Below are positions 34,708 to 44,563 of a stretch of 64,000 nucleotides of DNA, one piece after another. The position numbers and the translations under genes were made by a program. The DNA comes from Litoribacillus peritrichatus (GTDB lineage: Bacteria > Pseudomonadota > Gammaproteobacteria > Pseudomonadales > Litoribrevibacteraceae): assembly GCF_039537985.1 (NCBI RefSeq), contig NZ_BAABBN010000007.1:1414533-1478532 (forward strand), in the 5' to 3' direction. Within the stretch, counting starts at the first letter, position 1. Every line of letters starts with the position of its first letter. The notes below the pieces were generated by a model, which was given only the letters and a program-made list of their open reading frames with translations, did not search any database and had not been told where the DNA came from.

Positions 34708-35595
34708 TTAGTTAAGAACACTGTGCGCATGGTGAATAATTCGATCCGTCAGTTCTTTGTTGAGCTCGGTTTTCAGGTTCCAGATATGCCAGTACAGAGG
34801 GATATCCAGGTACTGGCCCGGAATAAGCTCGGTCACTTGCTGCGTAGTTAGCAGGGGCTGACTTTGTACATCGGGCACCATTCCCCAGGCGTAACCTCTT
34901 CGAATGAATTCTAAATAGGATTCTGTAGAGGGTATTCGGTGTCTGAGACCAATATTTCTGTCTTGAAACAGAGTCTTCATATAAAGGCTTTGCAGCTCAT
35001 CTTTGTTATTAAATTGTACGGCAGGCGCTTCAAGCATGGCTTGCTGTGTGACGCCGTCTTTGAAAAACTGATGCTTAAAGTCAGGTGAAACCAGGCAGCG
35101 ATAACGCATCACGCCCAGTGAAAAAGAGTTGCAGCCCTGAATGGGCGCGCTGTCGGATGTAATGCAACCAATCACTTCTCCCTTGGTAAGCAGTTCCCTT
35201 GTGTTGTCCTGGTCGTCCACTTTGATATCAATCAGAAGTTTATTGGAATCCAGCAAGGGTTTCAGGGCATCAAATAACCAAGTGGCCAAACTGTCTGCAT
35301 TCACCCCGATGGACAGGGTTTGTCGATCGAAATCGGCATTTTGATTTAACGAGTTCAATAACTCTTTTTGTAATAACGTGGTTTGTTGATAAAAGCGCAA
35401 GACGGCGTGACCAGCGTCCGTCAGTTTTGGAGGGCTGGATCGTATTATCAGTGTTTGTCCTACACTGGATTCAAGTTGTCTGAGCCTTTGTGAAACGGCC
35501 GATTGGGTGATGAACAACTTAGTGGCGGCTGCGTCAAAACTCTCTTCTTCAATAATTGCCGCCAGCGTGGCCAGTTGTTTTTGATCGAAATTCAT
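34708..35595 (-). CDS. argP: ArgP-type LysR regulator
   Basis: The 295-residue LysR protein has an N-terminal winged helix with FITQSAVSQRLRQLESSVGQ and a substrate-binding domain. It matches ArgP (IciA) and is divergent from a LysE/ArgO exporter, the classic pairing. ArgP responds to arginine and lysine and activates argO. The 118-base spacer would hold the shared operators. Confidence 0.88.
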   Translation of the reverse strand: MNFDQKQLATLAAIIEEESFDAAATKLFITQSAVSQRLRQLESSVGQTLIIRSSPPKLTDAGHAVLRFYQQTTLLQKELLNSLNQNADFDRQTLSIGVNADSLATWLFDALKPLLDSNKLLIDIKVDDQDNTRELLTKGEVIGCITSDSAPIQGCNSFSLGVMRYRCLVSPDFKHQFFKDGVTQQAMLEAPAVQFNNKDELQSLYMKTLFQDRNIGLRHRIPSTESYLEFIRRGYAWGMVPDVQSQPLLTTQQVTELIPGQYLDIPLYWHIWNLKTELNKELTDRIIHHAHSVLN

Positions 35596-35713
35596 AGAAT
35601 TCTTGTATTAAATTAATTAATGATGGATAAGATCTATTAATTTAACTTCTTATCTTGGTCAGCCTATCATTTCCTCCATTGATTGCAAATGACATGGTAT
35701 TAAGGAATGGGGT

Positions 35714-36349
35714 ATGAGTGAGAGTTTAACTGTGATGACGTCGGGCTTTATCACCAGTATCAGTCTGATCATGGCGATAGGGGCGCAAAATGCGTTTGTG
35801 TTATCTCAGGGAATTAAAAAGAAGTTTAATTTTGAAATTGCCATGACTTGTTGCTCGATTGATGCCCTTCTTATATTTGCCGGTATTGCAGGGATGGGAC
35901 TTTTGATTTCTTCCAGCCCAATATTGATGTGGTGCATTGCCGTGTTTGGTGCCGTTTTCCTAACGGGGTATGGGCTAAAAGCTTTTATGTCTGCTTTTTC
36001 TGAGCAAAAAATGGTCGCTGAATCTCAGGGTATTCAAACGGTGGGAAAGGCGTTGGCGATTACTGTGTCCATTACCTTGTTAAACCCTCATGTGTATCTG
36101 GATACGGTGGTTTTAATCGGAAGCGTTGGTGGTCAGTATGGGGCGCCTGATCGCTGGTTATTTGCAGTAGGCGCTACCTTGGCATCTGTGATTTGGTTTT
36201 TCAGTCTGAGCTTTGGTGCGGCTAAATTGGCGCCACTGTTTGAGCGCCCGATGGCTTGGCGAGTGCTGGATATATTAGTGTGTGCCATGATGTGGGCAAT
36301 TGCGTTTTCGTTGTGGACTTTGGTGTTTGAAAAAATGCCCTTTGAATAG
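35714..36349 (+). CDS. argO: ArgO/LysE-type basic amino acid exporter
   Basis: The 211-residue membrane protein has about six helices and the LysE family motif MAIGAQNAFVLSQGI near the start and LNPHVYLDTVVLIGSVG in the middle. It exports arginine and, in some relatives, lysine when internal levels rise. The divergent argP gene fits activation by ArgP. It ends 13 bases from the converging c-di-GMP gene. Confidence 0.92.
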   Translation: MSESLTVMTSGFITSISLIMAIGAQNAFVLSQGIKKKFNFEIAMTCCSIDALLIFAGIAGMGLLISSSPILMWCIAVFGAVFLTGYGLKAFMSAFSEQKMVAESQGIQTVGKALAITVSITLLNPHVYLDTVVLIGSVGGQYGAPDRWLFAVGATLASVIWFFSLSFGAAKLAPLFERPMAWRVLDILVCAMMWAIAFSLWTLVFEKMPFE

Positions 36350-36361
36350 GGTTTCTAATGG

Positions 36362-38650
36362 TCAGTCTTTCTGTGGTTTGGCGTATTTTGAGTTTGCTTC
36401 AATCCAGTGCTGGGTGGCAAATTCGGTAAAGGCTTTGGCAGGCATGGGCTTCGCGTAATAAAAACCTTGAGCGTAATCACAGCCCTTGGATTTCAGAAGT
36501 TCAAATTGTCCTTTTGTTTCTATGCCTTCCGCCACCACTTTCATCCCGAGTTTATGAGAAAGGGTGATGATCGCTTCGACTAAGGATTGCTTCCGTTCTT
36601 CCCCCTCTATGCCGTTAATGAAGCTTCGGTCAATTTTCAGTTCATCTAACGGAAAGTTGCCCAAATAAGAGAGGGATGAATAACCGGTGCCAAAGTCGTC
36701 GATGGATATTTTTACGCCCAAAGTTCTCAGGTTACTCAGGGCCAGGGTCATTTCTTTTTGGTTCTTTAAAAACAGGCTCTCGGTGATTTCTACGGTTAAG
36801 AAATCGGCGATTACGCTGTATTTTTCCATATTGTCCAAAAACGAGGAAACCAGCTCTCCGGACCAAAACTCCAACCTGGAAACGTTTACCGACAGCCGAA
36901 TGTTCAGGCCGTTATTGATGAGCTGTTTGACTTGGCTGCAGGCCTGATCCCGAATCCAGCATCCGAGTTCTTTGATGATGCCGGTTTTCTCTGCAATGGG
37001 AATAAACAGTCCTGGTGAAATAATGCCGCGTTCAGGATGGTTCCAGCGGATTAAACACTCGGCTTTGTCCAGTTGATTGGTTTCCAGGTTTAGTATCGGT
37101 TGGTAATAAAGCTCTAGTTGGTCTTCTTTTAATGCGACTTTTAAGTCTTGATGCAGCTTTGCTTGTGAATCTGCCTTTTGTTGCAAGCCCTGGGTGAAGA
37201 AACAGTAGCAGTTTCGGCCTTGTTCTTTTGCTGAGTACATGGCTTGGTCGGCCGAACGAAACAGTGCTTCAATGGTGTCTCCATCATCAGGATACACCGC
37301 AATGCCTACACTTGCGGTGGTGTAGCTGAGGTTTTCCTGATCTATTAAGTTGTAGGGTTTACCTATGTCCTGGATAACGCCTTTGGCTATGACTTCGAGA
37401 TTTTTGCGGTCTGCTAAGGTTGGAATCATGATGGCAAATTCATCGCCTCCAAGCCGGGAAATGGTGTCTGAACCTTTAATGTGGGATTTAAGCCGCTCGG
37501 CGGCATGAATCAGAAGTTTGTCTCCCAGCTCATGGCCCAAAGAGTCGTTGATTTCTTTAAAGTGATCCAAGTCCAACACTAATAACCCAAATTTACTTTG
37601 GCTGCGTTTACAAAGCCTGATGGCCCAGTTAAGGCGTTCCAGTAAAAAATTACGGTTGGGCAGGTCGGTTAACAGGTCGTAATTGGCTTGATGATGAATG
37701 ACGCTTTCGGCTTGTTTTCGTTCACTGATGTCATCAAACAGCCAAATGTAGCGATCAATTTTGCCGCTCGAATCCCTCAGGACGGTGATGGTCTGCTCGA
37801 TGAGAAAATCTTCGCCGTTCTTTCTTTGGGAAGTGATTTCTTCTTTTCGGCTGGAGGTTTCATCCAGGGCACTTAATTCTTCGCGATAGTATTCTGAGGA
37901 CTTTCCAGGTGCCATCAGCATGAAGGCTTCAAGACCTTCGATGTCATTAAAAGAGTAACCGGTAATGCGTTCAAATGCGGTATTGGTTTGTAATATCTGA
38001 AAGTTGCAATCGGTGATCGCGATTGCATAGGGCAGGTTATCAAAGATGTTGTTGGTTAACTGCTGATGTTTTTCAGCTCTGGTACGTTCAATGGCGATAC
38101 CGGCCAGTCGAGCGGCTTCAAGAATGAGACTGATGTCGCTGTCGTCGGGTACTTTTACGCTCTTGTAATACATTGCAAACGTGCCGAGAACCGAGTTTTC
38201 TGAACCTATGATGGGCTCCGACCAGCACGCTTTTAAGCCGGCCTGTAACGCGACGGCTTTAAAGTCCGTCCAGTACTCGTGACTCTCAATGTCGGCGACA
38301 ATGACTCGCTTCCCTAAGTAGGCAGACGTGCCACAGGAGCCGGCTTTAATCCCAATGGCCATACCATCAATGGCTTGGTTGTAAAAATCTGGCAAGTTAG
38401 GGGCCGAGCCTTCAATCAGGTGATTTTTATCATCACTGAGCAGTAAGATGGAGCCGATGATGCCAGGCTTTTCCTTCTCGATGAACAACACCAGTTCGTT
38501 AAGAATGTAAGGCAAAGGGGCATGGGTCAGTAACAACTCCATAAGACGGTTGTAACGCCTGATGCTGTTTTGACTGGTCATATTGTCTGTATAACGAATG
38601 CTGGACAGACTTTGTTGACGGTATTGTTCTTCGGTAGGTACTTTAGGCAT
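36362..38650 (-). CDS. cytoplasmic GAF-PAS-GGDEF-EAL protein
   Basis: The ATG at 38650 gives 762 residues; a TTG one codon upstream is also possible. There is no transmembrane segment. A GAF domain (about 25-185), a PAS domain (about 200-315), GGDEF with RLGGDEF near 400 and EAL (ECLIRWNHPE) follow in order. DDFGTGYSSL, LKIDRSF, AEGIET and a final QGFYYAKP indicate a competent phosphodiesterase, with Cys replacing the Ala of EAL. No RxxD I-site is visible. The signal is cytoplasmic, possibly a small ligand of GAF. Confidence 0.92.
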   Translation of the reverse strand: MPKVPTEEQYRQQSLSSIRYTDNMTSQNSIRRYNRLMELLLTHAPLPYILNELVLFIEKEKPGIIGSILLLSDDKNHLIEGSAPNLPDFYNQAIDGMAIGIKAGSCGTSAYLGKRVIVADIESHEYWTDFKAVALQAGLKACWSEPIIGSENSVLGTFAMYYKSVKVPDDSDISLILEAARLAGIAIERTRAEKHQQLTNNIFDNLPYAIAITDCNFQILQTNTAFERITGYSFNDIEGLEAFMLMAPGKSSEYYREELSALDETSSRKEEITSQRKNGEDFLIEQTITVLRDSSGKIDRYIWLFDDISERKQAESVIHHQANYDLLTDLPNRNFLLERLNWAIRLCKRSQSKFGLLVLDLDHFKEINDSLGHELGDKLLIHAAERLKSHIKGSDTISRLGGDEFAIMIPTLADRKNLEVIAKGVIQDIGKPYNLIDQENLSYTTASVGIAVYPDDGDTIEALFRSADQAMYSAKEQGRNCYCFFTQGLQQKADSQAKLHQDLKVALKEDQLELYYQPILNLETNQLDKAECLIRWNHPERGIISPGLFIPIAEKTGIIKELGCWIRDQACSQVKQLINNGLNIRLSVNVSRLEFWSGELVSSFLDNMEKYSVIADFLTVEITESLFLKNQKEMTLALSNLRTLGVKISIDDFGTGYSSLSYLGNFPLDELKIDRSFINGIEGEERKQSLVEAIITLSHKLGMKVVAEGIETKGQFELLKSKGCDYAQGFYYAKPMPAKAFTEFATQHWIEANSKYAKPQKD

Positions 38651-38742
38651 CAAGCGAATTCCTAACCATTGATATCTTTGAGTTTAATATCAATGGTAGA
38701 AATTGCTTCTCTGTTCGTCCGGTTTTTAGTTCGACGGTAAAT

Positions 38743-39822
38743 TTAAGAGGGCGTGAGGATTTCTCGTAGCGCTTGTATCAGGGCTTGGCATTCGTCTTCT
38801 GTGCCAATACTGATTCGTAAATGTTGATCGATGTTGGGCTTATTAAAATAGCGAACAATGATGGAGCGATCGCGTAGCGCCAATGCCAGGGCCTCAGCAT
38901 TGTGCTCAGGATGTTTGGCAAAAACAAAGTTTGCGGAAGAAGGAATGACCTCAAAGCCAAAGGCCGTTAATTGCTCCGAAAGCAGGTCTCGGCTGCGGAC
39001 GATTCGAGCGCAGGTCTGCTCAAAATAAACTTCATCAGCGAAGGAGGCGACAGTCGCTTTGATTGCCAGTTTATCAATGGGGTATGAGTTGAAACTGTTT
39101 TTAACGCGCTCAAGTCCTTCAATTAACGCTGGGTGACCAATGGCATAGCCAAGTCGTATGCCGGCCAGGGAGCGGGATTTAGACAGGGTTTGGATAACCA
39201 GCAGGTTGTTGTATTGGTTTACCAGTGAAACAGCGCTTTGACCACCAAAATCAATGTAGGCTTCGTCTACCACTACTACTGACTTGCTGTTGTTTTTCAA
39301 AATATCTTCCACTGCTTCCAGTGCTAACAAACGGCCTGTCGGAGCGTTAGGGTTGGGGAAGATAATGCCACCGTTGCTTTGACGATAGTCTTTAGGGTTG
39401 ATCTCAAATGTGTCGGTCAGAGGAATGTTTTTATATTCCACCTGATACAGTCCGCAGTAGACCGGATAGAAACTGTAGCTGATATCAGGAAAAAGTATGG
39501 GTTCGTCTTGTTTTAAAAGGGCCTGAAAGGTATGTGCCAGTACTTCATCAGAGCCGTTGCCGACGAATACCTGGTCACGCTGAACCGGGGTGCCTTTAGC
39601 TGTAAAATACGCTGAAATTGCGTCTTTGATTTCATCCGCATTCGGGTCGGGATAAAGTCTGAGACTCTCGTCCGTATGGGCTTTGATCGCCTCCAGCACC
39701 TTGGGTGATGGCCCATAAGGGTTTTCATTGGTGTTCAATTTGATCAGATTAGATATTTTAGGTTGCTCACCCGGTACATAAGGGGTGAGGGTGTTAACAA
39801 TTGAACTCCAAAACTGGCTCAT
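38743..39822 (-). CDS. hisC: HisC, histidinol-phosphate aminotransferase
   Basis: The 359-residue PLP enzyme has NENPYGPSP, VGNGSDE and the PLP lysine Lys215 in LSKSRSLAG. It transaminates histidinol phosphate in histidine biosynthesis. It is not inside a his operon, which is common in Pseudomonas relatives; paralogues can act on other aromatic amino acids. The gene is alone, with a 150-base gap to the divergent ompA-like gene. Confidence 0.93.
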   Translation of the reverse strand: MSQFWSSIVNTLTPYVPGEQPKISNLIKLNTNENPYGPSPKVLEAIKAHTDESLRLYPDPNADEIKDAISAYFTAKGTPVQRDQVFVGNGSDEVLAHTFQALLKQDEPILFPDISYSFYPVYCGLYQVEYKNIPLTDTFEINPKDYRQSNGGIIFPNPNAPTGRLLALEAVEDILKNNSKSVVVVDEAYIDFGGQSAVSLVNQYNNLLVIQTLSKSRSLAGIRLGYAIGHPALIEGLERVKNSFNSYPIDKLAIKATVASFADEVYFEQTCARIVRSRDLLSEQLTAFGFEVIPSSANFVFAKHPEHNAEALALALRDRSIIVRYFNKPNIDQHLRISIGTEDECQALIQALREILTPS

Positions 39823-39973
39823 GCAAATAACTCTATGTTGGATCTGGATAATTTTTTTTGATTATCCTAGATATTTTATAAAAATTCATCATGGTAATTT
39901 CATTAACGATGGTTAACATTAGTACAAAGGGTACGAATCTAATGGGTTTTTAAATAGGGTATAAGGGGTCAGG

Positions 39974-41197
39974 ATGAAGATTAAAGCGTTACAAACGGGT
40001 TTAGCCGCCTTGATTTTGCCAGCCATGGTGCAAACTGCCAGCGCGGAACAGGAAGGGCGTTTTTATATTAACCCTGCCGTTGGTTATCAGACTTTTGATG
40101 ACGACCGTAATTTGGACGAGGCTTTTACGGCCATTATTGGTGGCGAGTATGTGTTAACGCCTAAGTTTGGTGCAGAAGTGACGTATATGATGTCTTCACC
40201 GGATATCGATGATGGCAACGGTGATGTGGATCTGGATCAATATCGGTTGGGCGCGCTTTATTATTTACCGGAGTCCGGCCAATGGAAGCCGTTTTTAGGG
40301 GCTGGCCTGACCCATGCTGAATTTGATTTTGACTCGTCCGAGCACGAAGAAACTCAGCTTCACCTTGGTGGCGGTGCCCGTTATTCATTTTCAAAGGATT
40401 GGTCAGGGCGCCTGGAAGCGCGTGCAATTAACAGTCTGGATGAAGAGGATTGGGATGCGTTAGTCAGTATTGGTATCAGTTATGCGTTTGGCGGTCAGGA
40501 ACCAAAGAAAGCAGTGTACCAAGAGCCTGCCCCTGTCGTAGTTGCAGCACCGGTTGAGAAAGACTCTGACGGTGACGGTGTGATGGATTCGAAAGATCAG
40601 TGCCCAACGACGCCGAAGGGCGTTCAGGTAGACTCGAAAGGTTGTGCGTTGGATTCTGACGGTGATGGCGTTGCTGACTATAAGGATAAATGTCCGGGCA
40701 CTCCAAGAGGTGTGGCGATTTCTCAAAATGGCTGTCCTTTAGACTCTGATGGCGACGGTGTGCCGGACTATCAGGATAAATGCCCGAACAGCCCTCAAGG
40801 TGCCAAGGTAGATTCTTCCGGTTGTGAATTGGTGGTCATGAAAACTGAGTCCATAAATCTGGCGGTGAATTTCGCTAATAATTCGGATGTGGTTCCTCAG
40901 TCGTCTTATCGTGAAATTCAGCGTGTAGCTGACTTCATGAATCGTTACCCAAAGACAACGGTAGTCATTGAAGGTCACACCGATGATCGTGGAAACGCTG
41001 GCTATAATAAACGACTTTCTCAACGCCGCGCTGATTCAGTGATGCAGGTTTTGACAAGTGAATTTGGTGTCGATGCCAGCCGAGCCAAAGCCGTAGGCTA
41101 TGGTGAGGAACAGCCTGTTGCAGATAATAATACAGCCGAAGGGCGTCAAAAGAACCGTCGGGTGATTGCAAACATCGAGCACCAAGTAAAACAGTAA
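39974..41197 (+). CDS. OmpA-family porin with thrombospondin type 3 repeats
   Basis: The 407-residue precursor has a signal peptide (ending TASA), a beta-barrel (about 28-175), three calcium-binding TSP3 repeats (DSDGDGVMDSKDQCP and variants, each followed by a C-terminal Cys) and a C-terminal OmpA domain with EGHTDDRG that binds peptidoglycan. It links the outer membrane to the cell wall. It resembles OprF-like proteins. A clear terminator follows. Confidence 0.93.
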   Translation: MKIKALQTGLAALILPAMVQTASAEQEGRFYINPAVGYQTFDDDRNLDEAFTAIIGGEYVLTPKFGAEVTYMMSSPDIDDGNGDVDLDQYRLGALYYLPESGQWKPFLGAGLTHAEFDFDSSEHEETQLHLGGGARYSFSKDWSGRLEARAINSLDEEDWDALVSIGISYAFGGQEPKKAVYQEPAPVVVAAPVEKDSDGDGVMDSKDQCPTTPKGVQVDSKGCALDSDGDGVADYKDKCPGTPRGVAISQNGCPLDSDGDGVPDYQDKCPNSPQGAKVDSSGCELVVMKTESINLAVNFANNSDVVPQSSYREIQRVADFMNRYPKTTVVIEGHTDDRGNAGYNKRLSQRRADSVMQVLTSEFGVDASRAKAVGYGEEQPVADNNTAEGRQKNRRVIANIEHQVKQ

Positions 41198-41220
41198 CGT
41201 TCATTTGCTGGTTTAGAAAT

Positions 41221-41252
41221 AAAGGCCAAGTAGTTGTAGCTTGGCCTTTTTT
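41221..41252 (+). terminator. terminator of the OmpA-like gene
   Basis: AAAGGCCAAG pairs with CTTGGCCTTT around TAGTTGTAG and runs into a T-tract. It lies 23 bases after the stop. Confidence 0.93.
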
Positions 41253-41543
41253 GTTGGCTCTGAATTGGCCGCTAGTTAAATTTGTCGTATATACAAATAG
41301 AGATTTTTTTCTCCATATGTAAGGTCGATAGGGATTTTCTACTGTCGTTTTCAAGAGATCTCTTACATATTGTTATGAGGTGATCGGCTACTATAGCTGC
41401 CGTCTAAAGAGGTAGCCGACAGTCGATCAGTTACTAAACAATAACAAATTAAAAGTGTGACGCAGTCGAAATTTTTACTACCTTTGATATTAGTTATGGT
41501 TGCTTTCGACAGTTGGATTATAAAGCTGAATAGGAGCTGGCTA
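41253..41543 (+). other. intergenic region before the helical protein gene
   Basis: This region holds the inverted repeat TCGGCTAC (41384-41391) with GTAGCCGA (41412-41419), separated by 20 bases. The upstream in-frame extension from GTG 41457 encodes a hydrophobic run but lacks a good ribosome site. No other gene is seen. Confidence 0.4.
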
Positions 41544-42071
41544 ATGGATTTTTTTATCGCTATTCGACGCTGGAATGGGAAGTCGTCAGAAGATATTGAA
41601 AGCCTCTACACTGCACTTGTGGATCAGCCGGATTTTGAAGACCGGCTGGTATCTGCTTTAGCGGGCGATGAGGAAATTCACCGGGGCGCTAGCTGGCTTT
41701 TGAAGCATCACTTGGAGCATAGACATGCACTTACCGATGCTCAGGTCTCAGAGGTGCTTGATCAGTTGCCGTTGCTCAAAAACTGGGAAGCAAAGCTGCA
41801 TATACTGCAATGCCTTACCTATATTGCTGTACCACTGGAGCACAGGAATACCGTTGAAGAATTTGTTCGCAGCTGTTTGACCGAAATAAATAAGTTTGTT
41901 CGCGCCTGGGCCTATAACGCCATGTTCGAGTTGGCTTGTCAGTTTCCTGATCTGCAGCCTGAAGTTGAAGTCATGTTTGAAGCGGCTTCGGAAGACGAAG
42001 CCGCTTCGGTGAAAGCCCGGGTACGAAATATTCAAAAACAGGGGTTTCCTGTGCTTAATCAGGCTTCCTGA
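41544..42071 (+). CDS. helical, HEAT-like protein of unknown function
   Basis: Choosing ATG 41544, with AGGAG seven bases upstream, gives 175 residues; starting at GTG 41457 would add a hydrophobic 29 residues that could be a membrane helix. The protein is rich in amphipathic helices (for example HRGASWLLKHHLEH and KFVRAWAYNAMFELA), suggesting a HEAT-like array. I recognise no named family. Its end overlaps the converging MATE gene by 13 bases. Confidence 0.6.
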   Translation: MDFFIAIRRWNGKSSEDIESLYTALVDQPDFEDRLVSALAGDEEIHRGASWLLKHHLEHRHALTDAQVSEVLDQLPLLKNWEAKLHILQCLTYIAVPLEHRNTVEEFVRSCLTEINKFVRAWAYNAMFELACQFPDLQPEVEVMFEAASEDEAASVKARVRNIQKQGFPVLNQAS

Positions 42072-43459
42072 TTTATTTGATTTTGCATGATCGAGCAAGG
42101 AACCGTCTCGACGGTTCTTTGCTCTTTTTGCAGTTTATTTCTGAATAATACCATTAGCATTGCAGCCGTTGCGGCCAGTCCAATGCCCAAACCAGACCAA
42201 ACCCCAACCAGCCCGTAAGTTTCCATGAGTACATAGGCGCTTGGGAAACCGATCAGCCAATAGCCCACCGCCGTGATCAGGGTGGGCGCAGTAGACATTT
42301 TTAATCCTCTGAGTATGCCCATAGCGATGACTTGCGTGCCATCAACCAGTTGGAAAATCGCAGCGACCACCAGCAGTTTAATCCCCATTTCCACCACTAG
42401 AGGTTTGTGTTCTGCATGATCTGCACTAATAAACAGGTTAATAATAAACTCTGGGAACAGCACCATAATGGCTGCTGAAGTTGCAGTGAACATGGCTCCT
42501 AGAATTAAGCCGGACTTGGCATAACGCTTAACCTGTTCAATGTCGTTCTTTGCGAAATGGTTGCCGACGAATACGGATGTTGCCTGTGAAATACCCGTGG
42601 GTAACATGAAGGCTAATACAATGGTTTGTAAGGCAATCTGATGTGTGGCGAGTTCCAGGGACCCAAGCCAGCCAGCAAAAATTGCGGCAGCTGCGAACAA
42701 ACCGCTTTCCATGGCGTAAGCGACTGAAATAGGAATGCCCAGTTTTAAGGTGCAGGTGAGTTGATTAATATCAAATCTGTTCCAGCCATGCCAAAAGTAG
42801 AAGCGCTTATACTCGGGTTTTCTGTATAGGTCTATCGCAAACGCAGTAAACATACAGCAAAGAACGATGCTGGTTCCATATCCGATACCGGCCAGGCCCA
42901 AAGCGGGAATACCTGTCCAGGGCTCCAGAAGCCCGTTCATTAATACGTAACTGACGGGCAAGTTCAGTACAGCCCCAATCAGGCTGATTTTAAGAATCGA
43001 CCCGGCATTGCTCATTCCTAATGAGAAGTTTCTGAGCACGGTCAGGGCAAATGAAGGGAGTAAAGACCAAACCACTGCCTGTAAGTAAATCGTGGCAAGT
43101 TGAGTATTTTCAGCAGACTGCCCCAAAATGCTCAGAAGTGGCGCTATATTCCAGATGATGGTACCGGTAATAAGGGTTAAGATGACCGCTAAGAAAATAC
43201 CGGCCAGTAACGTCTGGTGGATTTCATCCTGGTTATCTTGTCCTTTTGCAAAGGCCACTAAGTTAATGGTGGCGGCCAGTATTCCTGTCGCAACAATGAA
43301 GATAAAGTGGAAAACGGCAACGCCAAGGCCGCCTCCGGCCAACTCAGAAATGCCCAGCATTCCCATCAATATCGCATCTGTGAACATCAGGGAGCTTTGT
43401 GCGAGTTGGGCGCCAATCAGTGGCAGTGACAGTTTGATGATTTGTTGAAAAGAACTCAT
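42059..43459 (-). CDS. MATE family efflux transporter
   Basis: The 466-residue protein has twelve predicted helices and the MATE pattern: LPLIGAQLAQSSLMFTDAILMGMLG near the start in NorM style and a repeat in the second half beginning near LGIPISVAYAMESG. MATE proteins expel cationic drugs using Na+ or H+. It is a NorM-like member. It converges with the helical protein gene and diverges from the LysR regulator downstream. Confidence 0.9.
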   Translation of the reverse strand: MSSFQQIIKLSLPLIGAQLAQSSLMFTDAILMGMLGISELAGGGLGVAVFHFIFIVATGILAATINLVAFAKGQDNQDEIHQTLLAGIFLAVILTLITGTIIWNIAPLLSILGQSAENTQLATIYLQAVVWSLLPSFALTVLRNFSLGMSNAGSILKISLIGAVLNLPVSYVLMNGLLEPWTGIPALGLAGIGYGTSIVLCCMFTAFAIDLYRKPEYKRFYFWHGWNRFDINQLTCTLKLGIPISVAYAMESGLFAAAAIFAGWLGSLELATHQIALQTIVLAFMLPTGISQATSVFVGNHFAKNDIEQVKRYAKSGLILGAMFTATSAAIMVLFPEFIINLFISADHAEHKPLVVEMGIKLLVVAAIFQLVDGTQVIAMGILRGLKMSTAPTLITAVGYWLIGFPSAYVLMETYGLVGVWSGLGIGLAATAAMLMVLFRNKLQKEQRTVETVPCSIMQNQINQEA

Positions 43460-43602
43460 TACCTTCGATGTCCGAATGTTGATGGATGTATTGAGTGGTG
43501 CACTTTATGAAGAAGACAAACCTGACTCAAACGAGTTATATTCTGTCTTGAATGAGAAAAAGTAATGCTTTGATCAAGCATTCAGATGATTGGAATACCG
43601 CG

Positions 43603-44526
43603 ATGAATCGTAAGTTACCCCCGTTGAATGCCCTTAGAGCGTTTGAGTCCGCTGCCCGACACATGAGCTTTACTAAAGCTGCCGAAGAAATGTTCATCAC
43701 GCAAGGTGCAGTTAGTAAGCAAATTAAGGTGCTCGAGGAGTATTACGGCATGCCTTTGTTTGTGCGTAAGCACCGAGAGCTTGTTTTGACGGAGGCGGGG
43801 CTTCAGCTATTACCAAAACTCACTCAAATTTTTGATGAATTGGTTATGGTCAGTCAGCAAATTCAGCTTTCGAATCGGTCGGAAGTGCGGGTTAAGGTTT
43901 CTCCTACGTTTGCGATTCGTTGGTTGTTTCCAAGACTCAATCGGTTCAAAGAAGCTCATCCAGACGTCCCCCTGCATATCACCAGTGCCTGGCAGTGTGA
44001 GTCAAGTGACCGAGAGCTAGACCTGAATATGTACGACTTAGTGGTGCATTGTGGTGAACTTCCGATACAGAGTGCTTACTCTCATTTTTTACGGGATGAA
44101 ATGCTGGTGCCTGTATGCTCACCCAATCTGGAAGGGGTTGATGCCCTGATAGCAAACCCGAAATTACTCAGGAATCACACTTTGGTGCATCCTACTTTGG
44201 AGCATCAGGATTGGTCCCTATGGTTATCGAGCATCGGCTACGACCGGGTGGGAATGACCGAAAGTGAGGCCAACAAAGGTGCTGAGTTTGAAACTCTGGA
44301 TATGGCGATTACAGCTGTGGTTGCTGGATACGGCATAACGGTGGCGGACTATATGTTGGTGAAGGAAGAGATTGAAGCAGGCCACTTGATCGTTCCGTTT
44401 GACTGGCGTGTAAAAAGTTCGTTTGTGTATACCGTCCGGGTTCGCCCGGAACGGTTGGTGGAACCTAAAATTCAGGCTTTTTTTCAATGGTTGTTTGAAC
44501 AAGTGGCTGCCAGTTCCACAGATTAG
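43603..44526 (+). CDS. GcvA-type LysR regulator
   Basis: Starting at ATG 43603 gives 307 residues beginning MNRKLPPLNALRAFE, which aligns with E. coli GcvA; the upstream 17 in-frame codons are not conserved. The winged helix AAEEMFITQGAVSKQIKVLEE is followed by a substrate-binding domain. GcvA regulates glycine cleavage, but many paralogues exist, and no gcv gene is nearby, so its target is unknown. It diverges from the MATE pump. Confidence 0.85.
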   Translation: MNRKLPPLNALRAFESAARHMSFTKAAEEMFITQGAVSKQIKVLEEYYGMPLFVRKHRELVLTEAGLQLLPKLTQIFDELVMVSQQIQLSNRSEVRVKVSPTFAIRWLFPRLNRFKEAHPDVPLHITSAWQCESSDRELDLNMYDLVVHCGELPIQSAYSHFLRDEMLVPVCSPNLEGVDALIANPKLLRNHTLVHPTLEHQDWSLWLSSIGYDRVGMTESEANKGAEFETLDMAITAVVAGYGITVADYMLVKEEIEAGHLIVPFDWRVKSSFVYTVRVRPERLVEPKIQAFFQWLFEQVAASSTD

Positions 44527-44563
44527 TTCTTTTCGATCTGGACTGATTGTCTGATCGGACTCT

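Noticed and set aside
40558..40850. repeats in the OmpA-like gene as a DNA repeat array
   Set aside because: The repeats are protein-level TSP3 calcium-binding units, not a CRISPR or independent repeat.
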